A stretch of DNA of 64,000 bases from JAKPUX01 sp964436305 (GTDB lineage Bacteria; Zhuqueibacterota; Zhuqueibacteria; Residuimicrobiales; Residuimicrobiaceae), in contig CAYTCI010000008.1 in NCBI GenBank assembly GCA_964436305.1, positions 21,396 through 85,395 of the forward strand. Reading direction: 5' to 3'. This document shows, in pieces, positions 20,983-30,639 of the stretch (the stretch's first letter is position 1; every line of letters begins with the position of its first letter). Under the pieces are notes generated by a model, which made no database searches, was not told where the DNA came from, and was given only the letters and a program-made list of their open reading frames with translations. The position numbers and the translations under genes were made by a program.

Positions 20983-22632
20983 ATGAAAAACTGGCAAACC
21001 ATACTGCTTGTTCTTGCGGCCGGGATGCTGCTGCCGCCAGCCGGCCGAGCGGCTGGCCGAGCGGCTGGCCGAACGGCCGATCCGCTGGTCACCATCGAAA
21101 CCGGCAAGATAGCCGGCATCAACGACAGCGAGGCCGGGCTGCAGCTCTATCTTGGCATACCCTATGCCAAACCGCCGGTGGGGCCGCTGCGCTGGAAGGC
21201 CCCGCAGCCCGCTGAATCCTGGCAGGGCGTGCGTGCCGCCAAGGCTTTTGGTCCCAGCCCCATGCAGACCGCCATCTGGGGCGACATGAAGTTCCGCGCT
21301 GACACACTCAGCGAGGACTGCCTCTATCTCAACGTCTGGACCCCGGCGAAAAAAGCGAAGAACCTGCGGCCGGTGCTGGTCTATTTCTATGGCGGCGGCT
21401 TCGTCGCCGGTGACGGCTCGGAACGGCGCTATGACGGGGCGGCGATGGCGCGGCAGGGTATCGTTGTGCTCACCGTCAACTACCGTCTCAACCTCTTCGG
21501 CTTTTACGCCCATCCGGAACTGAGCGCCGAGGCCCCTTACCACGCCTCCGGCAACTATGGTCTGCTCGACCAGAATGCCGCGCTGGGTTGGGTGCAGCGC
21601 AACATCAAGGCCTTTGGCGGCGATCCGCAGCGGGTGACCATCGCCGGTGAATCGGCCGGCTCGATCTCGGTGAGTGCGCAGATGGCCTCGCCGCTCTCGA
21701 AAGAGTGGATCGCCGGCGCGATCGGCGAAAGCGGTGCCGCCATCCACCCCACCCTGGCGCCGGTTCCCCTGGCGGAGGCCGAGAAAGAGGGACTGGCCTT
21801 TGCAGAGCAAGCCGGCTTCCACTCCATCGCCGAGATGCGCGCTCTCAGTACCAAAGAGATCTTCGACGCCTATCTGAAATCCAAACGCTTCGGATTTCCG
21901 GCGGTCCTGGACGGCTACTTCCTGCCGCAGAGCCTGCCCGAGATCTTCAAGGCCGGCCAGCAGGCCCAGGTTCCGCTGCTGGCGGGCTGGAACTCGGCCG
22001 AGATTCCCGGCTATGCCTTTACCATGGGGCCCTATAGCGAGGCGGTCTATCTAGCCAAACTGAAAGAGGCCTATCCTGCAGATTGGCAGGAAGCGGGGCG
22101 GCTTTACCCCCACGGTTCTGACAAGGAGATCGAGCTCTCCGCCACCGCCCTCGCCTCCGACCGCTTCATCGCCTACAGCACCTGGAAATGGCTAGACCTC
22201 CATCGGCAGCACAGCAGCCAGCCGGTCTATCGCTACCTCTACAGCAAGCTGCGTCCGCCGCTGGTGGACAAAAATCTCGCTTCCGGGCTGGCCGGCGGCA
22301 CCGAGCGGAAGACAACCAATGCCCCAAAAATGCCGGAGGCGATCGGGGCGCCGCATGCCTGTGAGATCGAATACTGCATGGGTAATCTGCGCCTGATCGA
22401 TGACTATGCCTGGACGCCCGAGGACCATCAGGTCTCCGCGGTTATGCTGGGCTATTTCGCCAATTTCATCAAAACGGGGAATCCGAATGGCAGCGGTCTG
22501 GCGGAATGGCCGGAGGTGAAGGCGGGGGATCAGAATCCGGCGGTGATGGTCATCGATGTTCACTCTGGCGCCATTCGTTCGCAAATCGAAGCGCGCTACC
22601 GCTTCCTCGATAAAAACTATGGCAACGAATAG
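20983..22632 (+). CDS. secreted type B carboxylesterase
   Basis: A 549-residue alpha/beta hydrolase. A signal peptide (about 1-23) is followed by an Ala-Gly-Arg repeat encoded by a 12-base tandem repeat. The family pattern is complete: 'YLGIPYAKPPVGPLRWKAP' (about 56-74), EDCLYLNVW (111-119), the oxyanion 'YGGGF' (about 136-140) and the nucleophile elbow GESAGS with Ser224. Acid and histidine residues lie late ('CEIEYCMG' with the HA motif about 455). Type B esterases cleave a range of carboxylic esters. No T9SS tail is present. The stop at 22632 abuts the next gene, implying co-transcription with the dehydrogenase. Confidence 0.92.
   Translation: MKNWQTILLVLAAGMLLPPAGRAAGRAAGRTADPLVTIETGKIAGINDSEAGLQLYLGIPYAKPPVGPLRWKAPQPAESWQGVRAAKAFGPSPMQTAIWGDMKFRADTLSEDCLYLNVWTPAKKAKNLRPVLVYFYGGGFVAGDGSERRYDGAAMARQGIVVLTVNYRLNLFGFYAHPELSAEAPYHASGNYGLLDQNAALGWVQRNIKAFGGDPQRVTIAGESAGSISVSAQMASPLSKEWIAGAIGESGAAIHPTLAPVPLAEAEKEGLAFAEQAGFHSIAEMRALSTKEIFDAYLKSKRFGFPAVLDGYFLPQSLPEIFKAGQQAQVPLLAGWNSAEIPGYAFTMGPYSEAVYLAKLKEAYPADWQEAGRLYPHGSDKEIELSATALASDRFIAYSTWKWLDLHRQHSSQPVYRYLYSKLRPPLVDKNLASGLAGGTERKTTNAPKMPEAIGAPHACEIEYCMGNLRLIDDYAWTPEDHQVSAVMLGYFANFIKTGNPNGSGLAEWPEVKAGDQNPAVMVIDVHSGAIRSQIEARYRFLDKNYGNE
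21043..21078. repeat. 12-base tandem repeat within the esterase signal region
   Basis: GGCCGAGCGGCT occurs twice in perfect tandem (21043-21066), followed by a diverged copy (GGCCGAACGGCC). It encodes a Gly-Arg-Ala-Ala repeat just after the predicted signal peptide. It is in frame, so a change in copy number would lengthen or shorten the linker without breaking the gene. Confidence 0.8.
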
Positions 22633-22633
22633 C

Positions 22634-23668
22634 ATGCAAGCGGCTTTGTTGACCGGGATTGGTGAATTTACCCTGCGGGAGGTGCCCGCACCGCAGATTG
22701 AGCGGGAGGATGAGGTTCTCGTGCGCATCCGGATGGTCGGGGTGTGCGGCTCGGACCTTCACTATTTCACCTCCGGCCGGATTGGGGCCGCGCTCGTCGA
22801 TTTTCCCTTCGTCATCGGCCACGAGGCGGCGGGGGAAGTGGAGGCGGTCGGCGCCGGCGTCACCCGGGTTCGTCCGGGGGAACGGATCGCGATCGATCCG
22901 GCCCGATCCTGCGGCCATTGCGACCAATGCCTGAGCCACCGGGAGAACACCTGCCGTTCGCTGCGTTTTCTCGGCGCGCCAGGACAGCTGCCAGGCTGCC
23001 TGTGCGAACGGGTTGTTCTCCGCGAGGCACAATGTTACCCGCTGCCGGCCGGCATGAGTTTCGAGCAGGCAACCCTCTCGGAGCCGCTGGCGGTGGGAAT
23101 CTATGCGGTGGAGCGCGCCGGGCTGCCGGCCGGCGCGCATGCCGCCATCCTCGGCGCGGGTCCGATCGGACTTTCGGTCCTGCATGTACTGAGGGCCAGG
23201 GGGGCCGGGCCTCTCTATGTCACGGAGAAGATCGCGGCGCGCCTGGCCTATGCCCGGCAGTTGCAGCCGCGCTGGGCGGGCAATCCGGAGCAGGAGGATA
23301 TCGAGGTGGAGATCGCCCGGATCGCCCCGTTACAAATGGATGTGGTCTTTGAATGCACCGGCACGCAGGAGGCCCTTAACCAGGGCATCCGCTTGCTCAA
23401 ACCGGGCGGCCGGCTGGTTCTCATTGGCATTCCGGAGGAGAACGAGATCCTCCTGCCCATCCACGAGCTGCGGCGCAAGGAGATCGACCTGCTCAACATC
23501 CGCCGCCAGGCCTATTGCACCGGCAAGGCCATTGATCTGCTCGCGCACGGTCAGGTCCGGATGGAGGCCATGGCGACTCATCATTTCCCGCTGGGGCAAA
23601 GCGCTGAGGCCTTCAGGCTGGTGGCCGCCCGCGCGGATGGCGTCATCAAGGCGATGATCACTCTTTGA
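22634..23668 (+). CDS. zinc-dependent medium-chain alcohol/polyol dehydrogenase
   Basis: A 344-residue NAD(P)-dependent dehydrogenase of the sorbitol/threonine dehydrogenase type. Catalytic zinc ligands: Cys in 'GVCGSDLHYF' (about residue 37) and His-Glu in 'IGHEAAGEV' (about 60). Structural zinc: 'CGHCDQCLSHRENTC' (about 92-106). Nucleotide binding: 'ILGAGPIGLSVLHV' (about 168-181). The substrate is probably a polyol or sugar alcohol, but specificity cannot be read from sequence. The start is ambiguous between 22619 and 22634, neither with a clear ribosome-binding site. Stop-start proximity to the esterase gene suggests translational coupling. Confidence 0.9.
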   Translation: MQAALLTGIGEFTLREVPAPQIEREDEVLVRIRMVGVCGSDLHYFTSGRIGAALVDFPFVIGHEAAGEVEAVGAGVTRVRPGERIAIDPARSCGHCDQCLSHRENTCRSLRFLGAPGQLPGCLCERVVLREAQCYPLPAGMSFEQATLSEPLAVGIYAVERAGLPAGAHAAILGAGPIGLSVLHVLRARGAGPLYVTEKIAARLAYARQLQPRWAGNPEQEDIEVEIARIAPLQMDVVFECTGTQEALNQGIRLLKPGGRLVLIGIPEENEILLPIHELRRKEIDLLNIRRQAYCTGKAIDLLAHGQVRMEAMATHHFPLGQSAEAFRLVAARADGVIKAMITL

Positions 23669-23692
23669 GGGCGATGCCGGAGCGGCTGGCTT

Positions 23693-24208
23693 TCACCATT
23701 TTTGCCAATGGATGGCTTCGGGGTTGTATTTGTCCTTGGGCTGATCCTCGCCGGTCGGGTGGCCGACCGGGATGACGCAGAGGGGCACCACATTTTCGGG
23801 CAGGGTGAGCACCTCCCGTACCCAGGCTTCCCGTTCGGGGCGGGGGTAGGCCGCGGTCCAGACTGCGCCGAGCCCCAGGGCTTCAGCAGCGAGGAGAATA
23901 TTTTCGGTGGCAGCCGAGCAGTCGATGATGACGTACTGGCGGATGCCGGCGTTGGCCTTCTCGAGGAGACCACAGACGATGATGGCCGCCCCGGCCTTGT
24001 CTAGCATTTTGGCATAGGGCAAGCCCTCGGCCAGGCGGTCGAGCAGATCACGTTGCGTCACGGCGACAAAAGCCCAGGGTTGACGGTTGACGGCGGAAGG
24101 GGCGGCCATACCCGCCCGCAGCAGGGTTTCGATTTCGGTCTGGTTCACCACAGCGCCGGTAAAATGGCGAACGCTCTTGCGGCCGAACAACATTTCCAGT
24201 GCGTCCAT
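23693..24208 (-). CDS. nitroreductase-family FMN oxidoreductase
   Basis: A 171-residue protein. Family features: 'MLFGRKSVRHFTG' at the N-terminus (FMN phosphate-binding Arg residues), 'LLRAGMAAPSAVNRQPWAFVAV' (about 29-50) and 'AATENILLAAEALGLGAVWTAAYP' (about 103-126). These flavoproteins reduce quinones, nitro compounds or other electrophiles with NAD(P)H. The ATG at 24208 follows AAAGGAGAAGAG; a longer frame upstream lacks such a site. It stands alone, convergent with the dehydrogenase gene and divergent from the hydrolase gene. Confidence 0.92.
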   Translation of the reverse strand: MDALEMLFGRKSVRHFTGAVVNQTEIETLLRAGMAAPSAVNRQPWAFVAVTQRDLLDRLAEGLPYAKMLDKAGAAIIVCGLLEKANAGIRQYVIIDCSAATENILLAAEALGLGAVWTAAYPRPEREAWVREVLTLPENVVPLCVIPVGHPTGEDQPKDKYNPEAIHWQKW

Positions 24209-24279
24209 CTCTTCTCCTTTGATCAAATCCGGCACTAATGTCGTCATTTTTCTGCAAACTAACAAGCCAGGAGTTGCTG

Positions 24280-25611
24280 ATGAAACGGTTTCTTTACCTG
24301 CTCCAGGTCATACTGCTGACCAGCGCCCTCTCCCCTGCCCCGCCGGCCGCGACAGCAGGTACCCTCCACGACTATACCGTCGTCAAGAACATCGAATGGG
24401 CCAAGGTGGTGAACAAGAGCCTGACCATGGACATTTATACCCCCGCCACCGGCAAGTCGTCCTACCCCGTACTGATCATTTACCACGGTGGTGGCTGGCT
24501 GATCAACACCAATGCGATCATGGACAGCATGGCCATCTATATGGTGCGGCACGCCGAAATCGTGGTGTGCAATGTCAACTTTCGTCTGCTGGGCGATCTG
24601 GGCAATACCGTCACGATGAATCAGATCATCGAGGATGCCCTCGGTGCGGTCGCCTGGATCCGGGAGCATATTGGCGCCTATCAGGGGGATGCGGCGAGCC
24701 TTATTGTCACCGGGGACAGTTCCGGCGGGCATATGGCAGCGATGGTCCTGCTGGCCAGCGACAACCTCGAATCGGATGGCTTTAAAGGAACCACCATGGG
24801 ATTTTGCCCCACCTATTTGCCACCGGGCAAGAGCGCCGAGGAGCTCGCTGCCAGCCATGGCCTGGCGGTGCAGGGGGCCATCCTCAGTTACGGCGCCTTT
24901 GATATCTATGCGGCCTGCAAGACCGGAATGGAGACCTCCGCCAACATATTCTGGGGCCTTGCCGGCAAGAGCGCGCGCAAGATCTTCGGCCTCTCCTACA
25001 GTTATCTGCAGAATGCCGACATGTACAAGGCGGTTTCGCCGATCTATATCATCCCCCAGGCCAGCCAGCGGGTGCTGCCACCGCAGCTTTGTCTGGTCGG
25101 CTCCAAAGATACAACCACGCCGCCGGCGTCGGTGAAGGCCTATGTCGATGCGTCGGTGCAAGCCGGCCAATCGATTGAGTGCTGGGTCTACGCCGACAAG
25201 CCGCACGCCTTTCTCGATTCCACCCCCAATACCTTTCTCGGCACACAATTCACCCGCGACGCGCCGCCCGCGCTGGAGCACATGATCGCCTGGCTGGATG
25301 CGAACCATTTCACGGCGGTAGCGGGCGAACGGGAACAAACCGTGACCGGTTTCCGGCTGGAGCAGAATTATCCCAATCCCTTCAATGCGACGACGCGGAT
25401 AACTTTCACCCTTGCCCAGCCGGCGCAGGTCATCCTGAAGATCCATGACGCGCTGGGGAAAGAGGTAGGGAGGCTGACGGAGGGGGTCCGGCAGCCGGGA
25501 CGGCATACCCTGCGCTTTGATGCAGGCTCTCTGCCCAGCGGGGTCTATGTTTGCTGCCTCGAGGAGAACGGACGCTGCCTGACTAGCCGGAAGATGCTGC
25601 TGGTGCGCTGA
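24280..25611 (+). CDS. secreted alpha/beta hydrolase with T9SS sorting domain
   Basis: A 443-residue protein. A signal peptide (about 1-26) precedes an esterase/lipase-like domain (about 30-345) with HGGGW (about 65-69), the nucleophile elbow 'GDSSGGHMA' (about 145-153), a 'GSKDTTTPP' acid loop (about 272) and 'KPHAF' carrying the histidine. The C-terminal 85 residues start 'LEQNYPNPFNATTRITFTL' and end 'SGVYVCCLEENG', a T9SS type A sorting domain. Substrate unknown; BD-FAE/acetyl-esterase-like enzymes are the nearest recognisable group. AGGAG precedes the ATG. Confidence 0.9.
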   Translation: MKRFLYLLQVILLTSALSPAPPAATAGTLHDYTVVKNIEWAKVVNKSLTMDIYTPATGKSSYPVLIIYHGGGWLINTNAIMDSMAIYMVRHAEIVVCNVNFRLLGDLGNTVTMNQIIEDALGAVAWIREHIGAYQGDAASLIVTGDSSGGHMAAMVLLASDNLESDGFKGTTMGFCPTYLPPGKSAEELAASHGLAVQGAILSYGAFDIYAACKTGMETSANIFWGLAGKSARKIFGLSYSYLQNADMYKAVSPIYIIPQASQRVLPPQLCLVGSKDTTTPPASVKAYVDASVQAGQSIECWVYADKPHAFLDSTPNTFLGTQFTRDAPPALEHMIAWLDANHFTAVAGEREQTVTGFRLEQNYPNPFNATTRITFTLAQPAQVILKIHDALGKEVGRLTEGVRQPGRHTLRFDAGSLPSGVYVCCLEENGRCLTSRKMLLVR

Positions 25612-25625
25612 GGCGGGTTCGTCCC

Positions 25626-25663
25626 GATCATGCGGTGTTTTTTGATCCTTCTACCGCACGATC
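25626..25663. terminator. hairpin between convergent genes, likely bidirectional terminator
   Basis: GATC-A-TGCGGT pairs with ACCGCA-C-GATC (10 pairs, one mismatch) around a 16-base loop containing T6. It separates the hydrolase gene (ends 25611) from the beta-helix gene; its right arm includes the stop codon of the latter. Confidence 0.55.
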
Positions 25664-27423
25664 AGAAATCTTCTCACTGCTGAAAATGCTCCGGCCCTTA
25701 GCTGGTAGAAATAGACACCGCTGGCAAGTTTTGCACCGAAAAACGGGATACGATACGTGCCCGGCTGCAGCACTTCGTCCACCAGCCGTTCTTTTTCACA
25801 GCCGAGCCGGTCGTACACGATCAGGGTGACGTGTTCCTCTTTACCCAAACGATATTCCAGTATGGTCTGCGAATTGAAGGGATTGGGGTAATTCTGCCCC
25901 AACTCGTAATACAGCGGCAGCGACTCTGCAGTGGCACGTGCTCCCGTGTCGACGCCATAGGGTGCTGAAAAGGCGGAGGTGCTGCCAGCGTCGTTGGTGG
26001 CCGTGGCAACCACAGAGAGTGGTGCGGGTTTTCCGCCCAGATCGAGCAGAAAATGGCCGGAAGGAGCAGCGATGCTGGATCCGAGATAACTCTTGCCCTG
26101 GCCCTGCTCGTCGATGAAGATTTCAATAATTTGGCCGGCTCCCGCTGTGCCGGTGATCGCTGTGGGAGTGATGCCCAGAATGACGGGGGGCTCCAGTTCG
26201 CTGTTGCCGGAGCGCAAGGTCTCGATACCCTTGCCGCCATTGGCGAACAGGCTGTTAGCGGTGATGGTATTGCCGATGGCCCCGTCCAGGCTGTCAGCGC
26301 CATCGACGGTAATGCCTCCGAGTGTGTTAAAGGCAATGAGGTTCTCCGGGCCGACCCTGTTTTGGCTGGCGCCCTTGAAAAGATAGATACCGTATCTCTG
26401 GTTGGGGAGAGCGGCTGTCCTGCTGGAATCGCAGCCAATCGCATTGAGCTGGATTCTGTTCGCTGTGGTCCCGTCCAATCCGAAGTGAATGCCGTTCCAC
26501 ATATTGCCGGAGATCTGGTTGTGCTCGATGAGGTTATCGTGTGCGCCCCCGCTGATCAGCAAACCATCCCATCCGTTGGGCACCGCTAAAAGCCCGGTCC
26601 GATCGGTACCGATCCGGTTGCCGCTGATCGTGTTGTGATGGCATTCGGGGCCATACAGCTCGATCCCATTCCAGTTATTTCCTGATAGTACGTTCCCCCT
26701 GATGATAATTCGATGCGGGCCACTCTGGATCCGGATGCCATCATCACCATTGGGCAGCGGGCCAGCACCGGCGGCGGCAATACCGATCAGGTTATCAGCG
26801 ATTAGAACATCACTGGTTTGCTGCCCGAAAAGCCGGATACCATCGGAACGATTTCCGGAGATGAGGTTATCACGGATTACAGCCCCGGCAGCCCCATCCG
26901 CCAAAAGAATGCCATCAATTGCATTAGGCCTGGCGGCGGATCCCGTTGGATCGCAGCCGATGTAACACTCCGCGATAGAGACATCGGGTCCATAAATCCA
27001 GATGCCATACGCGAAGCGATTCACGATCAATCCCAGCAGGGCATTTTTACTTTCAAGAGATAGACCGGTGAATCCAGATGGCCCGATCAGGGCTCCGTTG
27101 ATCTCGATACCCGGCCGGTACGCTCCGCCTCCCGTTGCGATGCGTCCATCGATGGTGATCTCTTTGGGCACAGTATAGCTGGATGCAGGTGTGATGGTCC
27201 ATACACCAGTGATGGCATCGTACCCCGGATCGGTCAAGGGAATTTCGAAACGTATGGTGTCTGCACCGTCCGTTCCCGATGCCAGGCCGATGGCCATGCG
27301 TAGCGAGCCAGCACCGGTATCATTGGTGTTGGTGACGAGGATGGTGTTGCATCGGGCTGCTGCGCCGGAGAAAAGGATGGCCAGCAGAACCACGGCAAAC
27401 TCAGGACGTCCGTGTTTTTTCAT
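25651..27423 (-). CDS. secreted right-handed parallel beta-helix protein with T9SS sorting domain
   Basis: About 590 residues, starting at an ATG behind GGAGGAGC. Signal peptide about 1-24. The body (about 100-480) consists of repeats such as 'NVLSGNNWNGIELYGPECHHNTISGNRIGTD' and 'NLIEHNQISGNMWNGIHFG', the NosD/CASH-type beta-helix with N-x-ISGN turns. A C-terminal segment from 'LGQNYPNPFNSQTILEYRL' to 'SGVYFYQLRAG' is a T9SS type A sorting domain. Such proteins are usually surface or extracellular carbohydrate-binding or polysaccharide-acting proteins. No catalytic residues can be assigned, so a structural or adhesive role is equally possible. Confidence 0.88.
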   Translation of the reverse strand: MKKHGRPEFAVVLLAILFSGAAARCNTILVTNTNDTGAGSLRMAIGLASGTDGADTIRFEIPLTDPGYDAITGVWTITPASSYTVPKEITIDGRIATGGGAYRPGIEINGALIGPSGFTGLSLESKNALLGLIVNRFAYGIWIYGPDVSIAECYIGCDPTGSAARPNAIDGILLADGAAGAVIRDNLISGNRSDGIRLFGQQTSDVLIADNLIGIAAAGAGPLPNGDDGIRIQSGPHRIIIRGNVLSGNNWNGIELYGPECHHNTISGNRIGTDRTGLLAVPNGWDGLLISGGAHDNLIEHNQISGNMWNGIHFGLDGTTANRIQLNAIGCDSSRTAALPNQRYGIYLFKGASQNRVGPENLIAFNTLGGITVDGADSLDGAIGNTITANSLFANGGKGIETLRSGNSELEPPVILGITPTAITGTAGAGQIIEIFIDEQGQGKSYLGSSIAAPSGHFLLDLGGKPAPLSVVATATNDAGSTSAFSAPYGVDTGARATAESLPLYYELGQNYPNPFNSQTILEYRLGKEEHVTLIVYDRLGCEKERLVDEVLQPGTYRIPFFGAKLASGVYFYQLRAGAFSAVRRFLIVR

Positions 27424-27634
27424 ATGGCTCCTCCCTTTATTTGCAGTATAATGAGAAATAGCTAGCCGCGCAAGTAAAAAATCCGGCAGCAGCAACCATT
27501 ATGGCCGACGGATATTGCGGTTGCACTCCGCCTCTATCCGCGGCCCAACCTGTCGAGAAATCCCTTGACATTCTGGACGAATAATCTTAAACTGAATTTA
27601 ATGTTCTTGTGCAAACAAACCCCTGAGGAAGCCC

Positions 27635-28750
27635 ATGTCGAAACCTGCACGTCTGATCTCCCTCGATGCCTTCCGCGGCTTCACCATTATGTTGATGATC
27701 CTGGTGAACAATCCGGGCAGTTGGCAGTATGTCTTTTCGCCGCTCGAGCATGCCGAATGGCACGGCTGTACCCCCACGGATCTGGTCTTTCCTTTCTTCC
27801 TCTTCATCATGGGCACCGCCATGGCCTTCTCGTTCGCCCGCCGGCTTGAGGAGAACGCTTCGCGTCTGCCGCTCTACGGACAGATTGTCAAACGGACCTT
27901 TCTGCTGATCTTTCTGGGACTTTTCATGGCCTGGTATTTGCGCTGGGATTTTGCCACCCTGCGCTTCCCGGGTGTCCTGCAGCGCATCGGCCTCTGTTAT
28001 TTTTTCGCCTCGATGATCATCCTTCACACAGGCCGGCGCGGCCAGCTGATCTGGGCCGCCCTGCTGCTGGCCGGCTACTGGCTAGCCATGGCCCTGATCC
28101 CCTTTCCGGGCCGCGGTGCGGATGTCTGGGCTCTGAACAGCAACCTGGCGCAGTATATTGACGGCATCCTCTTCAAGGGGCATCTGTACAAGCAGGAGAT
28201 CGGCTTTGATCCGGAGGGATTGCTGAGCACGATCCCGGCAATCGCCCAGGTGATGCTCGGCTATTTCACCGGGCAATGGCTGCGCGGCAAATCGGAGGCG
28301 CTGGTCAAGACCAATGGCCTGTTTATCGCGGGCAACCTTTTGCTCGTCCTCGGACTAGGCTGGTCGCTTTTCATGCCGATCAACAAGCAGCTGTGGACCA
28401 GCAGTTACGTCCTCTACACCACCGGTATCGCGCTGAATTTTCTCGCCATCAGTTACTGGCTGATCGACATCAAGGGTTATACCCGATTCACCAAACCCTT
28501 TGTCATTTACGGCAGCAATGCCATTCTCGCCTATTTTGGTTCGGGGATAATGGCCAAAAGCCTTTATATGTGGCAGATCACCCGCGCGGACGGAACCCGT
28601 GCCTCTCTTAAAGCGTTATTTTATGACAGCGTCCTGCTCCCGATGTTTGGTCCCTGGGGCGCCTCGCTGGTCCATCCCCTGCTCTATATCCTGATCTGGC
28701 TGGGGATTCTGGCGTGGTTCTACAAGAAAAAGATCTTTATCAAACTCTGA
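27635..28750 (+). CDS. HGSNAT/NagX-like DUF5009 membrane acyltransferase, copy 2
   Basis: A 371-residue membrane protein with about 10 hydrophobic segments. The N-terminus 'RLISLDAFRGFTIMLMILVNNPGSW' followed by 'WHGCTPTDLVFPFFLFIMGTAMAFS' is characteristic of bacterial heparan-alpha-glucosaminide N-acetyltransferase homologues. It includes the conserved His/Asp region (WHG-TPTDL) proposed for acetyl transfer to amino-sugar termini. It is closer to the typical NagX form than the copy at 17610. GAGGAAG precedes the ATG. It is followed after 63 bases by a DUF4153 gene in the same direction. Glycan-degrading genes lie within 15 kb, consistent with amino-sugar handling. Confidence 0.88.
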   Translation: MSKPARLISLDAFRGFTIMLMILVNNPGSWQYVFSPLEHAEWHGCTPTDLVFPFFLFIMGTAMAFSFARRLEENASRLPLYGQIVKRTFLLIFLGLFMAWYLRWDFATLRFPGVLQRIGLCYFFASMIILHTGRRGQLIWAALLLAGYWLAMALIPFPGRGADVWALNSNLAQYIDGILFKGHLYKQEIGFDPEGLLSTIPAIAQVMLGYFTGQWLRGKSEALVKTNGLFIAGNLLLVLGLGWSLFMPINKQLWTSSYVLYTTGIALNFLAISYWLIDIKGYTRFTKPFVIYGSNAILAYFGSGIMAKSLYMWQITRADGTRASLKALFYDSVLLPMFGPWGASLVHPLLYILIWLGILAWFYKKKIFIKL

Positions 28751-28813
28751 TCCCGGACCCGCGTTTGGGTCATCCGGATCCTGGCAGGTACATGCTCGGA
28801 AGGAAATCCCCCT

Positions 28814-30622
28814 ATGAAGCTGCCTTCGCTGCGGCAAATCGGCCAGGGCGTCCAGTCGATCGGCCGCCGTTTCCCCCTGGTTCTCCTCGATGCACTGGTC
28901 GGTACCATCGCTGCGCTGCTGCTGGCTGAACAGCAGGGGCCGGATCGTCCGACGGTGCTGCTCAACATCCTCATGGCCTGCGCCCTGGGCTTTCCCCTCC
29001 TGCTCGGGTTGGCCGTCACCGCTGAAAAGCAGCGCTGGTCGATGGCCTGGCGCACGGGCAGCCAGTTGGCCGGCGCGCTGCTGATTGCCGCCTATGGCTG
29101 GTCGCTGCCCATTTTTCTCGAGGGCGCACCGGCAATTCATATCGCCCGGTTTGCCATGCTGCTGGTCGCCCTGATCCTGTTTCTGGCTGTGGCGCCCTTC
29201 AGCGGTCGCAAGGAAGAGAATGGCTTCTGGCATTATTGCAAAACCCTGGTGGTGCGCGCGGCCACCGTCATCTTTTTCGCCGGCGTGCTTCAGGCCGGCT
29301 TCTCCCTCGCCCTGCTCGCCCTCAACCAGCTCTTTGGCGTTGAGATCCCCGGGCGGCGCTATGGGGAACTGTGGATTCTGATCGTCGGCCTCTTCAGCAC
29401 TGCTTATTTTATGGCCGGTATTCCGGAGGATCTCGACGCGCTGGAAGATGAGAAAGAATACCCCAGAGTCCTGAAGATCTTCGCGCAGTATATCCTCTCG
29501 GCGGTGCTGCTGGTTTACCTGGTGATCCTCTATGCCTATATCGCCAAGATCATCCTGAACTGGGCCTGGCCGAAGGGCTGGGTGAGCGCCCTGATCCTGG
29601 GATTCAGCGCCACCGGTCTGGCGACCCTGCTGCTGCTCTGGCCCGTGCGCGAGCAGACGGAGAATCCCTGGGGCCGGCTAGTCTGGCGCCGCTTCTTCCT
29701 GATCATGATCCCGGTGATCATCATGCTGCCGCTGGCGGTATGGCGCCGGATCTCCGAATACGGCATCACCGAGAGCCGCTATCTGCTGCTCCTGCTGGCC
29801 CTCTACCTGACTGTGCTGGTCCTCTATTTCAATCTGAGCAAGACCAGGAACATCAAGGTTATTCCCGGATTGCTGGCGCTCTTCGCTCTCTTCGCCAGTT
29901 TTGGCCCCTGGAGCGCCTTTCAGATCTCGGAACACAGCCAGAAGAACCGGCTGAAAGATCTGCTGACGGCCAACGGCATGCTGATATCCGGGGAGATTCA
30001 CAAGGCGGCGGTCGCCGTGCCGGAGCCGGCTGCCCTGCAGATCAGCTCGATCATCAACTACCTGCGCGAGATGCATGGTTACGACAGCATTCAGCCCTGG
30101 TTCAAGGAGAAGCTGGTCAAGGATTCGGAAGGTAAAAAGGTGCGCCTGACCGCGACGGAGGTGACCGGGATGCTCGGGGTTGAATACCTCAGCGGTGTGC
30201 GGGGAGGCTTGGGCAGCGAACGCACGCTCAGCAGCCGCGAGCGCAACGTCATCGATATCGCCGGCTACGACCGGATGGTTGCCGGGCAGTTCATTGGCAA
30301 GGAGGCAGTCATCGAACCGGAGGGTTCCGGCTTGCGCATCGAGCCGGCTGCGGGAATGGAGCGCCTCACCCTCACCCTGACAGCTGAGAATCAGGCGCCG
30401 GAACAGTTGACCTTCGATTTGCACTCCCTGGTGGACAAACTCTATGCCCGCTATGGCAACACCAACCCGGAGGGCATTCCTGAGGACGAGATGGCGGTCG
30501 ACGCAAGCGGTGCCCAGTTCAAGGCACGCGTTCGCTTGCGCCGGGTCCTGATCGAGGCGAATGAGGGGGGAAACAAGCTGGTGAATTATACGGTCGATAT
30601 TCTCTACGCGCCGCTGCGCTGA
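28814..30622 (+). CDS. DUF4153 membrane protein
   Basis: A 602-residue protein. The first about 370 residues hold roughly 11 hydrophobic segments ('LLDALVGTIAALLLAEQ', 'AGVLQAGFSLALLALNQLFGV', 'YAYIAKIILNWAWPKGWVS'). The remaining about 230 residues are soluble ('AFQISEHSQKNRLKDLLTANGML' onward) and probably lie outside the membrane. The 'P.DLDALEDEKEYPRVLKIFAQYIL' region is typical of DUF4153 family members. Function unknown. AAGGAA precedes the ATG. It shares a strand and close spacing with the NagX-like gene, and ends before a hairpin at 30640-30699. Confidence 0.85.
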   Translation: MKLPSLRQIGQGVQSIGRRFPLVLLDALVGTIAALLLAEQQGPDRPTVLLNILMACALGFPLLLGLAVTAEKQRWSMAWRTGSQLAGALLIAAYGWSLPIFLEGAPAIHIARFAMLLVALILFLAVAPFSGRKEENGFWHYCKTLVVRAATVIFFAGVLQAGFSLALLALNQLFGVEIPGRRYGELWILIVGLFSTAYFMAGIPEDLDALEDEKEYPRVLKIFAQYILSAVLLVYLVILYAYIAKIILNWAWPKGWVSALILGFSATGLATLLLLWPVREQTENPWGRLVWRRFFLIMIPVIIMLPLAVWRRISEYGITESRYLLLLLALYLTVLVLYFNLSKTRNIKVIPGLLALFALFASFGPWSAFQISEHSQKNRLKDLLTANGMLISGEIHKAAVAVPEPAALQISSIINYLREMHGYDSIQPWFKEKLVKDSEGKKVRLTATEVTGMLGVEYLSGVRGGLGSERTLSSRERNVIDIAGYDRMVAGQFIGKEAVIEPEGSGLRIEPAAGMERLTLTLTAENQAPEQLTFDLHSLVDKLYARYGNTNPEGIPEDEMAVDASGAQFKARVRLRRVLIEANEGGNKLVNYTVDILYAPLR

Positions 30623-30639
30623 AGCAAACGGATCCGATC

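Noticed and set aside
20800..21822. N-terminal extension of the serine acetyltransferase to more than 600 residues
   Set aside because: The extension lies antisense to the esterase gene and has no domain. The ATG at 20799 has a strong GGAGGAG site and gives the normal family length.
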